Shown here: positions 1 to 6,535 of the stretch, one piece after another
Layout of the letters: every line of letters begins with the position of its first letter
Numbering within the stretch: the stretch's first letter is position 1
NCBI GenBank assembly: GCA_031283575.1
Contig: JAITBL010000048.1
Span: 1-35,717 of the forward strand
Length of the DNA: 35,717 nucleotides
Origin: Treponema sp.
Lineage (GTDB): Bacteria > Spirochaetota > Spirochaetia > Treponematales > Breznakiellaceae
Reading direction: 5' to 3'
Program-made: the position numbers and the translations under genes
Notes under the pieces: model-generated
Databases searched by the model: none
What the model saw: only the letters and a program-made list of their open reading frames with translations
What the model was told of the DNA's origin: nothing

Positions 1-50
1 CCCGCCGCAGAGCAGCGGGGTATCGTCGATCTGCAAGGTATGGATATTAT

Positions 51-123
51 GCGTGTCCATACCCCCAGCAAACAAATCGTTACCGGGTTCAAATCGCCCC
101 AGAGGGGCGGGGTATGGACACGC
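51..123. repeat. Long inverted repeat with 15-bp perfect arms
   Basis: The arm GCGTGTCCATACCCC (51-65) is matched exactly by its reverse complement at 109-123, enclosing 43 bases. A second small hairpin, CGCCCC-AGA-GGGGCG (95-109), abuts the right arm. No coding region is convincing here. It could be an mRNA 3' structure of a gene left of the window, a REP-like element or a degenerate mobile-element end; the sequence does not decide. Confidence 0.6.
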
Positions 124-153
124 TTGCGAATCAAAAAAAAGCGCTTTTTCCTG

Positions 154-182
154 TTGACAATACATCATTGCATTAGTATAAT
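154..182 (+). promoter_or_regulatory. Consensus sigma-70 promoter
   Basis: TTGACA (154-159) and TATAAT (177-182) are separated by exactly 17 bases, a full match to the housekeeping consensus. The -10 box lies 6 bases before ATG 189, so transcription should begin at or next to that codon. It would serve the small ORF at 189 and the lipoprotein gene at 343. Confidence 0.85.
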
Positions 183-196
183 ATTGCAATGATGTA
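161..196. promoter_or_regulatory. Operator-like dyad over the promoter
   Basis: Perfect 12-bp inverted repeat: TACATCATTGCA (161-172) and TGCAATGATGTA (185-196), with a 12-base centre holding the -10 box. A dimeric repressor bound here would cover the spacer, the -10 box and the start point. The symmetry and placement are seen directly; the repressor is unknown and need not be encoded nearby. Confidence 0.65.
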
Positions 197-422
197 TCAT
201 GGTTCTGCCCATGCAGAGCAAGAAAATTACCTTCGCCTCAAAGACGGGTTTGAAAAACTTGACGAAATTAGTCGGGAATTTTTGAACGAATATGTGGATT
301 TGGTGGCGGAACACTTTGTTGCCCAAAGTAAAGGAGAAAACAATGGCAAACAAAAAATGGTGGATGGGAATACCGGTAATGGCGCTGGTATTCGGAATGA
401 CGCTTGTTGGGTGTTCCAGTGA
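189..422 (+). CDS. Small ORF, possibly leaderless, unknown function
   Basis: A 77-codon ORF starting ATG ATG 6 bases after a perfect -10 box, so its transcript would have essentially no leader. The first ~45 residues (containing FEKLDEISREFLNEYVDLVA) look like a real, charged, helical small protein. The tail from about residue 52 overlaps the lipoprotein gene in another frame and looks non-coding in style. It could be a genuine short gene overlapping the next one, or the remnant of a longer gene cut by a frameshift. I do not recognise a family. Confidence 0.4.
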   Translation: MMYHGSAHAEQENYLRLKDGFEKLDEISREFLNEYVDLVAEHFVAQSKGENNGKQKMVDGNTGNGAGIRNDACWVFQ

Positions 423-804
423 TCCCGACACTGATACCAGAGTCCCAAGCAGCTTCCAGAGCGGCAGCGGCGGCGACACGACTATTTTACTTCGTCAAGG
501 CATAAACTTTGATCAGGCTTTTCGTGAAGTCGCCTTTGTCCTTAACCGGCACGGCTTTGATTCGGAGATGATACAGCCGGAGGTTGGTTATATACGAACC
601 CGCTGGATTAATACGTGGAATGATCGAAACATCGCCTCCGACTGGTACAGGGTGCGCATTGTTTGTAACTTCAATCCAAGCCGGACCCAGTTAATCGTAA
701 ACGCCGAGGCGGAATATCTGGATGACGGCGTCTGGAGAAAGGGTTATGACACAAGGGCCGTCGAGACCTTGCGCAACGACCTTAACATGACCGTTGGTAA
801 TTAA
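343..804 (+). CDS. Small secreted lipoprotein, unknown function
   Basis: A 153-residue predicted lipoprotein. The ORF-track start (292) is replaced by ATG 343, which has AAAGGAG eight bases upstream and begins a classic type II signal peptide: MANKKWW, a hydrophobic stretch, then the lipobox LVGC with Cys24 as the lipidated residue. The mature part starts with a Ser/Asp/Gly-rich linker and continues as a compact domain (about residues 50-150) rich in aromatic and Arg residues. It should be anchored in the envelope. It is probably co-transcribed with the small ORF from the promoter at 154 and ends at the terminator at 815. I do not recognise the domain. Confidence 0.8.
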   Translation: MANKKWWMGIPVMALVFGMTLVGCSSDPDTDTRVPSSFQSGSGGDTTILLRQGINFDQAFREVAFVLNRHGFDSEMIQPEVGYIRTRWINTWNDRNIASDWYRVRIVCNFNPSRTQLIVNAEAEYLDDGVWRKGYDTRAVETLRNDLNMTVGN

Positions 805-814
805 GGCGCCCCGA

Positions 815-842
815 AAAAAGCCGTCCTTTCGGACGGCTTTTT
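815..842. terminator. Bidirectional intrinsic terminator
   Basis: Stem AAAAAGCCGTCC / GGACGGCTTTTT with loop TTTC. The T-run on one strand and the A-run on the other make it usable in both directions. It lies between the convergent lipoprotein genes at 343 (plus) and 874 (minus). Confidence 0.9.
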
Positions 843-873
843 ATACCATAAATCGCACGCGAATGTCCGTGAA

Positions 874-1590
874 CTACAAAAACTTGAGCCCTTTGGCAAG
901 GGCGTCGATAACGGTTTTCCTGGCGTTTTTGTTGTCGGGCCAGTAATCGACGGTGATGTTGAGGAAGTAGTTGTTCTTTACCGGCGTGGTCAGGGTCATG
1001 ACCTTGAAGTTATCCCCGCCGCGGTCAACCAGATAATCCCGCAGTTCAAATTCCCTTCCGGCGAGGGCAAGCTTTTCGGAAGCTTCGAGTCTGTATTCGG
1101 TGTCTTCCTCGCTTTCCAGCCAATACGCCTGGTAGTATTCCATATAGGCGGCAATGTCGCGGAAAGCGGCAAATGACTGGGCGGACACATCAAAACCCAG
1201 ATGATTATCGGCAGTGGAATGCCGCAGATTCGCGAATTCAAGCATCCAGACTGTCGCGTATTCGCCGTAGGAATTTTCGTCGTAGTACAGATCCATCACC
1301 GATTCGCCGGTAATGTCTCCCGCTTCTTCGCTGACGTTTTCGGCGGTAATGGCATAGGTCCACCAGTTTTTGGGGATCGTATAGGAAACGCCCAGGTAAT
1401 CGTTATAGTACGTGGTATTCCTGCCCAGCTTGAGCGCGTTCGCCTCCCGCTCCGAAGCGTCCGAGCCCTCCGAATCCTCCGAGCCGCCCAAAAGGCCGCG
1501 TACTTCATCAACCGCTTTGTCGCAGCCGGCCATGCCAAGAAGCGCCATAACACCGAACAAAACACAGCCTCTGGTAAAAAATCGTTTCAT
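874..1590 (-). CDS. Lipoprotein, unknown function
   Basis: A 238-residue predicted lipoprotein. The track start (1650) would put 20 polar residues before the signal; ATG 1590 is preferred because AAGGAAGGA lies just upstream and MKRFFTRG then opens a type II signal peptide ending GMAGC (Cys23). A short Ser/Glu/Asp-rich linker follows (about 33-50). Next comes a globular domain beginning near DYLGVSYTIPKNWW, a pattern seen in extracytoplasmic proteins that carry a PsbP/DUF1795-like fold, though I cannot confirm that. It converges on the plus-strand lipoprotein gene across a shared terminator. Function is unknown. Confidence 0.78.
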   Translation of the reverse strand: MKRFFTRGCVLFGVMALLGMAGCDKAVDEVRGLLGGSEDSEGSDASEREANALKLGRNTTYYNDYLGVSYTIPKNWWTYAITAENVSEEAGDITGESVMDLYYDENSYGEYATVWMLEFANLRHSTADNHLGFDVSAQSFAAFRDIAAYMEYYQAYWLESEEDTEYRLEASEKLALAGREFELRDYLVDRGGDNFKVMTLTTPVKNNYFLNITVDYWPDNKNARKTVIDALAKGLKFL

Positions 1591-1732
1591 CATTCCTTCC
1601 TTGTACTCCTCTGTTTCGGCGGCATTTTGCCTCCACTCAAACCAACGCAACGCTTAAGATAGCGCGCGGCTTGCCGCACGAAGGCTCATTGCCGCTAATT
1701 CGCCGTAATACGGATACGATACTATAACAGAA

Positions 1733-2401
1733 TCAGCGGAATCTATCCACACCCCTGCGCGGACACGAGGGAAGAACGCAGCGTGAACAGAAAGGGCTTG
1801 CGGGGCGGCACAAATTCTGACCGTAGAGAACCAGCAGCGGGTTGATGGGACGCCAGAATTTGCGCGGCAGCAGCCGCCTGAGGATCATTTCGGTTTCTTC
1901 CGGCGTTTGCGAGACAAGCCAGCCGGTGCGGTTGCTGATCCGGTGTACGTGGGTATCGACGCAGATTCCGTCCTTGTGATAGGCCTCGATGATCACGAGA
2001 TTGGCCGTCTTGCGGCCGACTCCCGGGAGGGTAAGAAGGGTGTCCAGATCGTCCGGCACAAGGCCGCCGTGATCCTTAAGGAGCAGGGCGGCGATTTTTT
2101 TAAGGCTGGCCGCCTTGGTGTTATAGAAGCCCGCGGGATAGATCAGCTTTTGAATTTCACTTTCGGTCAGGGCAAGCAGCTTTTTTGGGTCCGGCGCCTT
2201 TGCCAGCAGAGTCCGCGAGGCGGGAAGGGTAACTTCGTCTTTGGTACGCAGCGAGATGATCGTGGAAACTAGAATGGCCCAGGGATCGTTTTGGAACAGC
2301 TCGGCCACCGTGCTTACCGAAGGATCCTTGAGGCCCCCGCGCCATTTCTGAAGGGCCTTAAAGACGGCGTCCCAATCCGGCGTCAGTTTTCGATCAGGCA
2401 T
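1733..2401 (-). CDS. nth: Endonuclease III (DNA glycosylase/AP lyase)
   Basis: A 222-residue base-excision repair enzyme that removes oxidised pyrimidines and nicks the abasic site. The helix-hairpin-helix LPGVGRKTA (about 125-133) carries the catalytic lysine (Lys131). Asp149 in CVDTHVHR is the second catalytic residue. Four C-terminal cysteines (198, 205, 208, 213) should bind a 4Fe-4S cluster. Their spacing is C-X6-C-X2-C-X4-C, one residue shorter in the last gap than in E. coli. The start codon lies 19 bases inside the end of ispF, so it is the last gene of a carD-ispD-ispF-nth unit and is probably translated by coupling. Confidence 0.95.
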   Translation of the reverse strand: MPDRKLTPDWDAVFKALQKWRGGLKDPSVSTVAELFQNDPWAILVSTIISLRTKDEVTLPASRTLLAKAPDPKKLLALTESEIQKLIYPAGFYNTKAASLKKIAALLLKDHGGLVPDDLDTLLTLPGVGRKTANLVIIEAYHKDGICVDTHVHRISNRTGWLVSQTPEETEMILRRLLPRKFWRPINPLLVLYGQNLCRPASPFCSRCVLPSCPRRGVDRFR

Positions 2402-2856
2402 ACCGCCTCCGCGGCGACGGCCGCTCCCTCGCCGACGGGGCCGAGTCCCTCTCCGGTTTTTGCCTTGACAAAAACCGCCGAAACGTCGGCGTCCAGCGCC
2501 AGCGCCAGGGCCGCGCGTATCGCTTCGCGGTAGGGAAAGACCATGGGCGCCTGCAGCTCGATAACGCAGTCAAGGTTCGCGACGCGCCAGCCTTCCCGCC
2601 TTACCGCCTCACGGCACTGCCGCAGCAGCGCCATGGAGTCGGCGTCCTTCCAGCGGCTGTCCGTGTCGGGGAAGAACGCGCCGATGTCGCCCAGAGCCGC
2701 CGCCCCCAGGAGGGCGTCGCAGACCGCGTGGGCAAGGACGTCGCCGTCGCTGTGGCCCGTTTCACCTTTCTCAGAAGGAATTAGCACGCCCGCCAGAAGA
2801 AGCGCGCGGCCGGATTCCAGCGCATGCAGATCCTTTCCCAGTCCCACGCGGATCAA
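2383..2856 (-). CDS. ispF: 2-C-methyl-D-erythritol 2,4-cyclodiphosphate synthase
   Basis: A 157-residue enzyme of the MEP isoprenoid pathway that cyclises CDP-methylerythritol 2-phosphate and releases CMP. Metal ligands Asp9, His11 and His43 are present in GKDLHAL and [18 protein letters not shown], and the length is normal. The only available start is TTG 2856, directly after the ispD TGA and in the same frame, with no clear Shine-Dalgarno site. Translation must come from reinitiation after ispD or from readthrough of the TGA. From memory, T. pallidum carries an IspD-IspF fusion, which would make this a split form. Confidence 0.93.
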   Translation of the reverse strand: MIRVGLGKDLHALESGRALLLAGVLIPSEKGETGHSDGDVLAHAVCDALLGAAALGDIGAFFPDTDSRWKDADSMALLRQCREAVRREGWRVANLDCVIELQAPMVFPYREAIRAALALALDADVSAVFVKAKTGEGLGPVGEGAAVAAEAVCLIEN

Positions 2857-3672
2857 TCAGGCGCCGCCGTTTTTGCCCACGGCAACCGACACGCCGTTTT
2901 CGCCCACAGCAACCGATACGCCGTTTTCACCCACCGCGTTTTCGCCGCCCTTTACCAAAATCGCCAGATCTTCGGGAAAGGTGATCTTGCGGTTCACCTG
3001 GGAACCGGGGACCACGAAGACCGGACCCACAAATTCACCCCATACCTCGGCGTCGTCGGTGTAGACCATGCCGTCAAGTTTTTCCCGTTCCGCCGCCCTG
3101 TCGTGGGCTTTGAGGATCTGGGGAAACGCAAAACCCTGCGGCGTCTGGGCGCCCCCCACCATGACGCGGCGGAGGTGGCGCTGTATGATCCCCGATTTGT
3201 CGATTTCCTTGGGAGTATCGGTGAGGGGAAGCAGGGGAATAGCCGCATGGTGTTTGATTACCGCGTCAATGATCCGGTCTATCAGGGCCGGTTCCACCCA
3301 GGGCCGCGCGCCGTCGTGAATCAGCACGTAGTCGGGCTTGTGGTGGGCAAGCAGCGAAAGGGCGTGGTGAACCGAGGCCCTCCGCGTAGCGCCCCCCTGG
3401 ACAAAGAAAAAACGCGGTTTTGACTTTGGTTTGAGCAGCCGCGCCGGAAGGCTGTCGCGGGCGGCGTATTCGCCCAATTCGGGATCGGCAGGCACGGTGA
3501 TGATCACCGTTTCGACCCGCGAACAGGCGGCAAAGGACAGGGCGGTTTTTCCCAGTACGGTAAGGGGCTTTCCCTCGATGTCGGTGGTGTCGCCCACCAG
3601 ACTGTACTCTTTTTTGACGCCGATACGGCTCGAAACACCCGCTGCGGTGATGACTGCTGCTATATGACTCAT
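2857..3672 (-). CDS. ispD: 2-C-methyl-D-erythritol 4-phosphate cytidylyltransferase
   Basis: A 271-residue MEP-pathway enzyme that joins CTP and methylerythritol 4-phosphate. Visible motifs are the N-terminal nucleotide loop AAGVSSRIG (with KKEY in place of the usual PKQ), LIHDGARPWV near the middle, TPQGFAF, TDDAEVW and NRKITFPEDLAI near the end. The enzyme should end around residue 240. The last ~30 residues are a Gly/Asn/Val-rich tail made of 9-residue repeats encoded by a 27-bp tandem repeat, and lead in frame to ispF. The start lies 5 bases after the end of carD. Confidence 0.93.
   Translation of the reverse strand: MSHIAAVITAAGVSSRIGVKKEYSLVGDTTDIEGKPLTVLGKTALSFAACSRVETVIITVPADPELGEYAARDSLPARLLKPKSKPRFFFVQGGATRRASVHHALSLLAHHKPDYVLIHDGARPWVEPALIDRIIDAVIKHHAAIPLLPLTDTPKEIDKSGIIQRHLRRVMVGGAQTPQGFAFPQILKAHDRAAEREKLDGMVYTDDAEVWGEFVGPVFVVPGSQVNRKITFPEDLAILVKGGENAVGENGVSVAVGENGVSVAVGKNGGA
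2866..2934. repeat. 27-bp tandem repeat in the ispD 3' end
   Basis: Two full 27-base units (2866-2892, 2893-2919; about 3 differences) and a 15-base partial third (2920-2934), each starting GCCGTTTT. Being a multiple of three it keeps frame and encodes a 9-residue unit (like VSVAVGENG) in the IspD tail. Such a repeat could change copy number by slippage and so vary the linker length between the IspD and IspF domains. Confidence 0.85.
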
Positions 3673-3677
3673 GGCGT

Positions 3678-4175
3678 TTATCTTGATTCCAGCCTGTTAA
3701 AGATCATCGTTTCTACTTCCTCTTTGGCTTTGCGAAGCGAGAAAGAAACTTCGTCCATGAGCAGTTTGAGGGCGGAATCGTATAACTTGCGTTCCAGAAT
3801 GGGCAGTTCTTTGATCTTGCTGCGATGGTACAGTGAACGGACAATAGCGGCTATGTCGGTAACGCTCCCCTTTTTAAGAAGGTCAAGGTTCATCTGATAG
3901 CGGAGCTTCCAGTCCGACGGGATTGGCTCGAATTCCTCGCCGATAAGCTCCAGCGCCCGCAAAGCCTCGTCCCTGGGCACGATGGGCCTGATCCCGAGCT
4001 CCAGCGCCTTGTCCACCGGAACCATAATGGTCATGTCCGACACTTCCAGATAGATGCGGTAATAGGGAATTTTTTCGTTCTTGAATTCTTTTTTTTCGAT
4101 AGACTGAATGATTCCAACCCCCTGGCTGGGGTAGACTACCCGCTGTTCGAGTTGAAAGCTCTTGGACTTGCTCAT
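3678..4175 (-). CDS. carD: CarD/CdnL-family RNA polymerase-binding regulator
   Basis: A 165-residue member of the CarD family. The N-terminal RNA-polymerase-interacting (Tudor-like) domain is clear: QRVVYPSQGVGII, then YYRIYLEVSDMTIMVPVDKA. A helical C-terminal DNA-binding part follows (about 75-165). Family members bind the polymerase beta subunit and stabilise open promoter complexes, often at rRNA and stress promoters. A TATAGT -10 box lies only 7 bases before the ATG and there is no Shine-Dalgarno site, so the mRNA may be leaderless. It is the first gene of the carD-ispD-ispF-nth unit. Confidence 0.93.
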   Translation of the reverse strand: MSKSKSFQLEQRVVYPSQGVGIIQSIEKKEFKNEKIPYYRIYLEVSDMTIMVPVDKALELGIRPIVPRDEALRALELIGEEFEPIPSDWKLRYQMNLDLLKKGSVTDIAAIVRSLYHRSKIKELPILERKLYDSALKLLMDEVSFSLRKAKEEVETMIFNRLESR

Positions 4176-4182
4176 TAAGAAT

Positions 4183-4188
4183 ACTATA
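4183..4188 (-). promoter_or_regulatory. -10 box next to the carD start
   Basis: On the minus strand TATAGT is followed by ATTCTTA and then the carD ATG. The -35 region at 17 bases (TTTTAT) is poor. If used, transcription starts at or beside the start codon. Confidence 0.5.
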
Positions 4189-4217
4189 TCACGAAACCGG
4201 CGAAAATAAAAGGGGGG

Positions 4218-5156
4218 TCATTCCAGCAGGGCTTTTGCCGTTGCTTCGCTGGTGATCAGCACGTTAAAAAAGCCCGCCCCGGCCGCGATACGGATGCCTT
4301 CTACCTTTTCCGGGCCCGAGGCCATAAGGCACACCAGGGGAATTTTCCGGAGCTGTTTCAGGGTAATCGCGACGGTCCTTTCGGCAATGTCGCCGGTAAG
4401 TTCCCTGCCGCGCCGGTTAAAAAAGCGCCCGCACATTTCCCCGATATATTCCCCGCGTTTCAGGAAATCAATTTCGTCCCTGTTTAAAAGGTCCGACTGC
4501 AGAAGAAGGGAGTCCCCGGTGTTCAGCGAACCTATGCCGACTATGGCAAGGTCTATTTTGTCAAACAGCGATAAAACCTGCGAAACCACGGGATTTTTTT
4601 TCATCGCGGCGACATCGTTTTTGTCGGCCAAAATCGCCGGGCTGTGTATAATATGGGAAACCGCCCCGATTTGTTTTGAAATGTTCCACACGACCATGTC
4701 CGAATGGATGTTGTAATTGACGGAATTGATTCCCCCCATAAGCGAGACAATCTCTATCGGGTAGTGGGCCTTTTCGGCAAATTCCGTCATCGAGGCGATG
4801 GAACGGCCCCCCGCCGTACCCAGAATGGTTTTTTCCTTTAATTTGCTGCCAAGCCATTCGGCGCAGAGTTTTCCCATGTTCTTTCGCAGCAGCCCGATGG
4901 AGGACTGCGAAGCCACCATAACCTCCTTGAGTTTTAACTTCGAGGCGACGGTTTTCGCCAGATCGAGAAGGCAGCTGTTTTTTGTTTCGGGACGGTGGAT
5001 CGTTATTTCCACAATCCCCGATTCGCGGATTTCCCGGATCATCCGGCTTACGGTCGGGCAGGACACATTCAGCTGTTTCGCTATGGTTTTTTGACTGAGC
5101 CCCTGTTTAAAGTACATTTCCGCCACTTCTATCAGGACGGGCTCGCTGTAATTCAT
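4218..5156 (-). CDS. SorC/DeoR-family sugar-responsive transcriptional regulator
   Basis: A 312-residue regulator. The N-terminal helix-turn-helix (about residues 5-50) includes MYFKQGLSQKTIAKQLNVS and TVSRMIREIRESGIVEI. The rest is the sugar-phosphate-sensing SorC domain, with typical GTAGGRS and AIVGIGS stretches. The track's TTG start (5159) sits too near the GGAGG, so ATG 5156 is preferred. It is divergent from the glucitol-family PTS operon, so it most likely controls that operon in response to the phosphorylated substrate; repeated sequences in the shared intergenic region are candidate binding sites. Confidence 0.9.
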   Translation of the reverse strand: MNYSEPVLIEVAEMYFKQGLSQKTIAKQLNVSCPTVSRMIREIRESGIVEITIHRPETKNSCLLDLAKTVASKLKLKEVMVASQSSIGLLRKNMGKLCAEWLGSKLKEKTILGTAGGRSIASMTEFAEKAHYPIEIVSLMGGINSVNYNIHSDMVVWNISKQIGAVSHIIHSPAILADKNDVAAMKKNPVVSQVLSLFDKIDLAIVGIGSLNTGDSLLLQSDLLNRDEIDFLKRGEYIGEMCGRFFNRRGRELTGDIAERTVAITLKQLRKIPLVCLMASGPEKVEGIRIAAGAGFFNVLITSEATAKALLE

Positions 5157-5165
5157 CAATCCTCC

Positions 5166-5245
5166 GGAACTTTTCTCAATAGAGCCTGTTTCAAAACCGT
5201 GCGCGTTAGCGTACAGTCAATTAGTTTTGGAACTTTTCTCAATAG
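5166..5245. repeat. 17-bp direct repeat in the sorC-gutM intergenic region
   Basis: GGAACTTTTCTCAATAG occurs exactly at 5166-5182 and 5229-5245, 63 bases apart start to start. The first copy borders the sorC Shine-Dalgarno site and the second lies about 65 bases before the predicted gutM -35 box. The identity and position suggest operator sites for the divergent SorC-type regulator; a simple duplication is the alternative. Confidence 0.7.
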
Positions 5246-5272
5246 TAACGGGCTTTCCGGTAAACGTCAATT

Positions 5273-5297
5273 ATGAAATAAATTTCATGAAATAAAT
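5273..5297. promoter_or_regulatory. ATGAAATAAAT direct repeat with 12-bp palindrome
   Basis: ATGAAATAAAT occurs at 5273-5283 and 5287-5297. Between them ATTTCATGAAAT (5282-5293) is a perfect palindrome. The element ends 11 bases before the TTGACA box, a typical place for an activator site or upper operator of the PTS operon. Confidence 0.5.
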
Positions 5298-5886
5298 GAA
5301 AAAAACTGTTGACAAGCGCTTTGTTCGGGTTTACCATAGAAGAACTTTGGGGGAACAGGGGGAAACTATCGCTAACCGAAGCGTCATTTTTTTCGTGATT
5401 TTCGGCCTGCTGGCCCTGCAGATGCTGTTTGGTTATTTTCAGGTCAGGCAGTACCAGAAAGCGGTCCGCAAATGGCTGGGAAAGGGAGTCCTTGGCATTG
5501 GACAGCGGCGGGGCCTTTTGAAGCCCGGCGAAATCCTTATTCTGGTCTATGACCGGAATGAAGACCGTTCGCTGGCCGTTTCGAGCATGAGGGGTTTTAC
5601 CGTTTTTGCCCGCTTCGAGGAAATCCCCGAACTGCGGGGACTGAGCCTCGCGGAGCTGCGCCGGCGCGGTATCGAGCTTGACGGCCGCGAGATGAGTTTT
5701 TACCGCCGCCGCCATCCCTACGATCCTGAACTGCTGACCAAAAAGAAAGGCGCCCTGATCCAGGCCGTCGAGGCGGTGGAACGTTATATACGGCGAAAGG
5801 CCGCCGAAGAAGCGGAAGCGGCGGACGACCGCGGGGAAGACAGAATGGAGTCGCTTGCCAAGGCGGTCGAAGCCGAAAAAAGCTGA
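5296..5886 (+). CDS. gutM: GutM-family glucitol-operon activator-like membrane protein
   Basis: Up to 196 residues. The family core is clear: a single membrane helix (VIFFVIFGLLALQMLFGYF), then QVRQYQKAVRKWLGKGVLGIGQRRG and a soluble domain with SMRGFTVFARFEEIP. The C-terminus adds about 40 Ala/Glu/Arg-rich residues beyond the usual ~120-residue family length. The track start (ATG 5296) has no Shine-Dalgarno site and lies upstream of a good TTGACA promoter. Later in-frame options are TTG 5347, ATC 5368 (preceded by GGGGG) and GTG 5395. GutM is described as an activator of the E. coli glucitol operon; here it heads the PTS operon. Confidence 0.82.
   Translation: MKKTVDKRFVRVYHRRTLGEQGETIANRSVIFFVIFGLLALQMLFGYFQVRQYQKAVRKWLGKGVLGIGQRRGLLKPGEILILVYDRNEDRSLAVSSMRGFTVFARFEEIPELRGLSLAELRRRGIELDGREMSFYRRRHPYDPELLTKKKGALIQAVEAVERYIRRKAAEEAEAADDRGEDRMESLAKAVEAEKS
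5309..5337 (+). promoter_or_regulatory. Predicted promoter of the PTS operon
   Basis: TTGACA (5309-5314), 17-base spacer, TACCAT (5332-5337, 4 of 6 matches). It lies inside the ORF-track version of gutM, which implies that gutM really starts downstream. Confidence 0.6.
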
Positions 5887-6000
5887 TTCCGGCATAAGGC
5901 CGTGAATTATATGCTCTGGAAACGCCAAAACAGGCGCCGTTAAGGAGAGGCAGAGAGCGGGCGGAACCGGAGGACAGAAATTTTTTATTTGGAGGATACT

Positions 6001-6534
6001 ATGGATTCTTTTTTGAACGGACTTGCCAAAGGGGCCGAGTGGTTTATCAACCTCTTTAACCTTGGCGGTCAAAACTTTATGGGACTGGTCACCGGAATCG
6101 TTCCGACCCTGATCGTCTTAATCACCTTTGTCAACGCCCTTATTTCCATTATCGGTCAGGATCGGGTGGACGGCTTTGCCAGAGGGTGCAGCAAATTCTG
6201 GCTGCTTCGTTATACGGTACTGCCGGTACTTTCCATGTTTATACTTTGTAACCCCATGGCCTATACCTTTGGGCGCTTTCTCGAAGAAAAATATAAACCG
6301 GCTTTCTACGACGCGGCGGTTTCATTCTGTCATCCCATTACGGGGCTCTTTCCCCACGCGAATCCCGGCGAACTTTTTGTATACCTGGGAATCGCCAACG
6401 GCGTTACCGCGCTGGGATACGCGCTGGCGCCTCTGGCGCTCCGCTATTTTCTTGTCGGCGTGATTGTTATTCTTATCCGTGGTCTTGTTACCGAAAGAAT
6501 CACCGTTCTGTTTATGCGCAAGAAGGGGGCCTGA
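6001..6534 (+). CDS. srlA: PTS glucitol/sorbitol-family EIIC component
   Basis: A 177-residue integral membrane subunit of a glucitol-family phosphotransferase permease. ATG 6001 is chosen over the track start (5989) because GGAGG stands 5 bases before it. Family features include FINLFNLGGQNFMGLVTGIVPTLI, the PHANPGELFVYLGIANG segment and several membrane helices. It forms the transport channel together with the membrane part of the next gene. Its stop codon is one base before the EIIBC start, a tightly coupled pair. Confidence 0.93.
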   Translation: MDSFLNGLAKGAEWFINLFNLGGQNFMGLVTGIVPTLIVLITFVNALISIIGQDRVDGFARGCSKFWLLRYTVLPVLSMFILCNPMAYTFGRFLEEKYKPAFYDAAVSFCHPITGLFPHANPGELFVYLGIANGVTALGYALAPLALRYFLVGVIVILIRGLVTERITVLFMRKKGA

Positions 6535-6535
6535 G

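Noticed and set aside
1651-1732. tRNA or small RNA between nth and the lipoprotein gene
   Set aside because: No cloverleaf or T-loop sequence could be found; only short G/C-rich inverted matches.
5239-6072. 277-codon minus-strand ORF opposite gutM and srlA
   Set aside because: Runs through the promoter region and is antisense to two recognisable PTS genes; no ribosome site or family resemblance.
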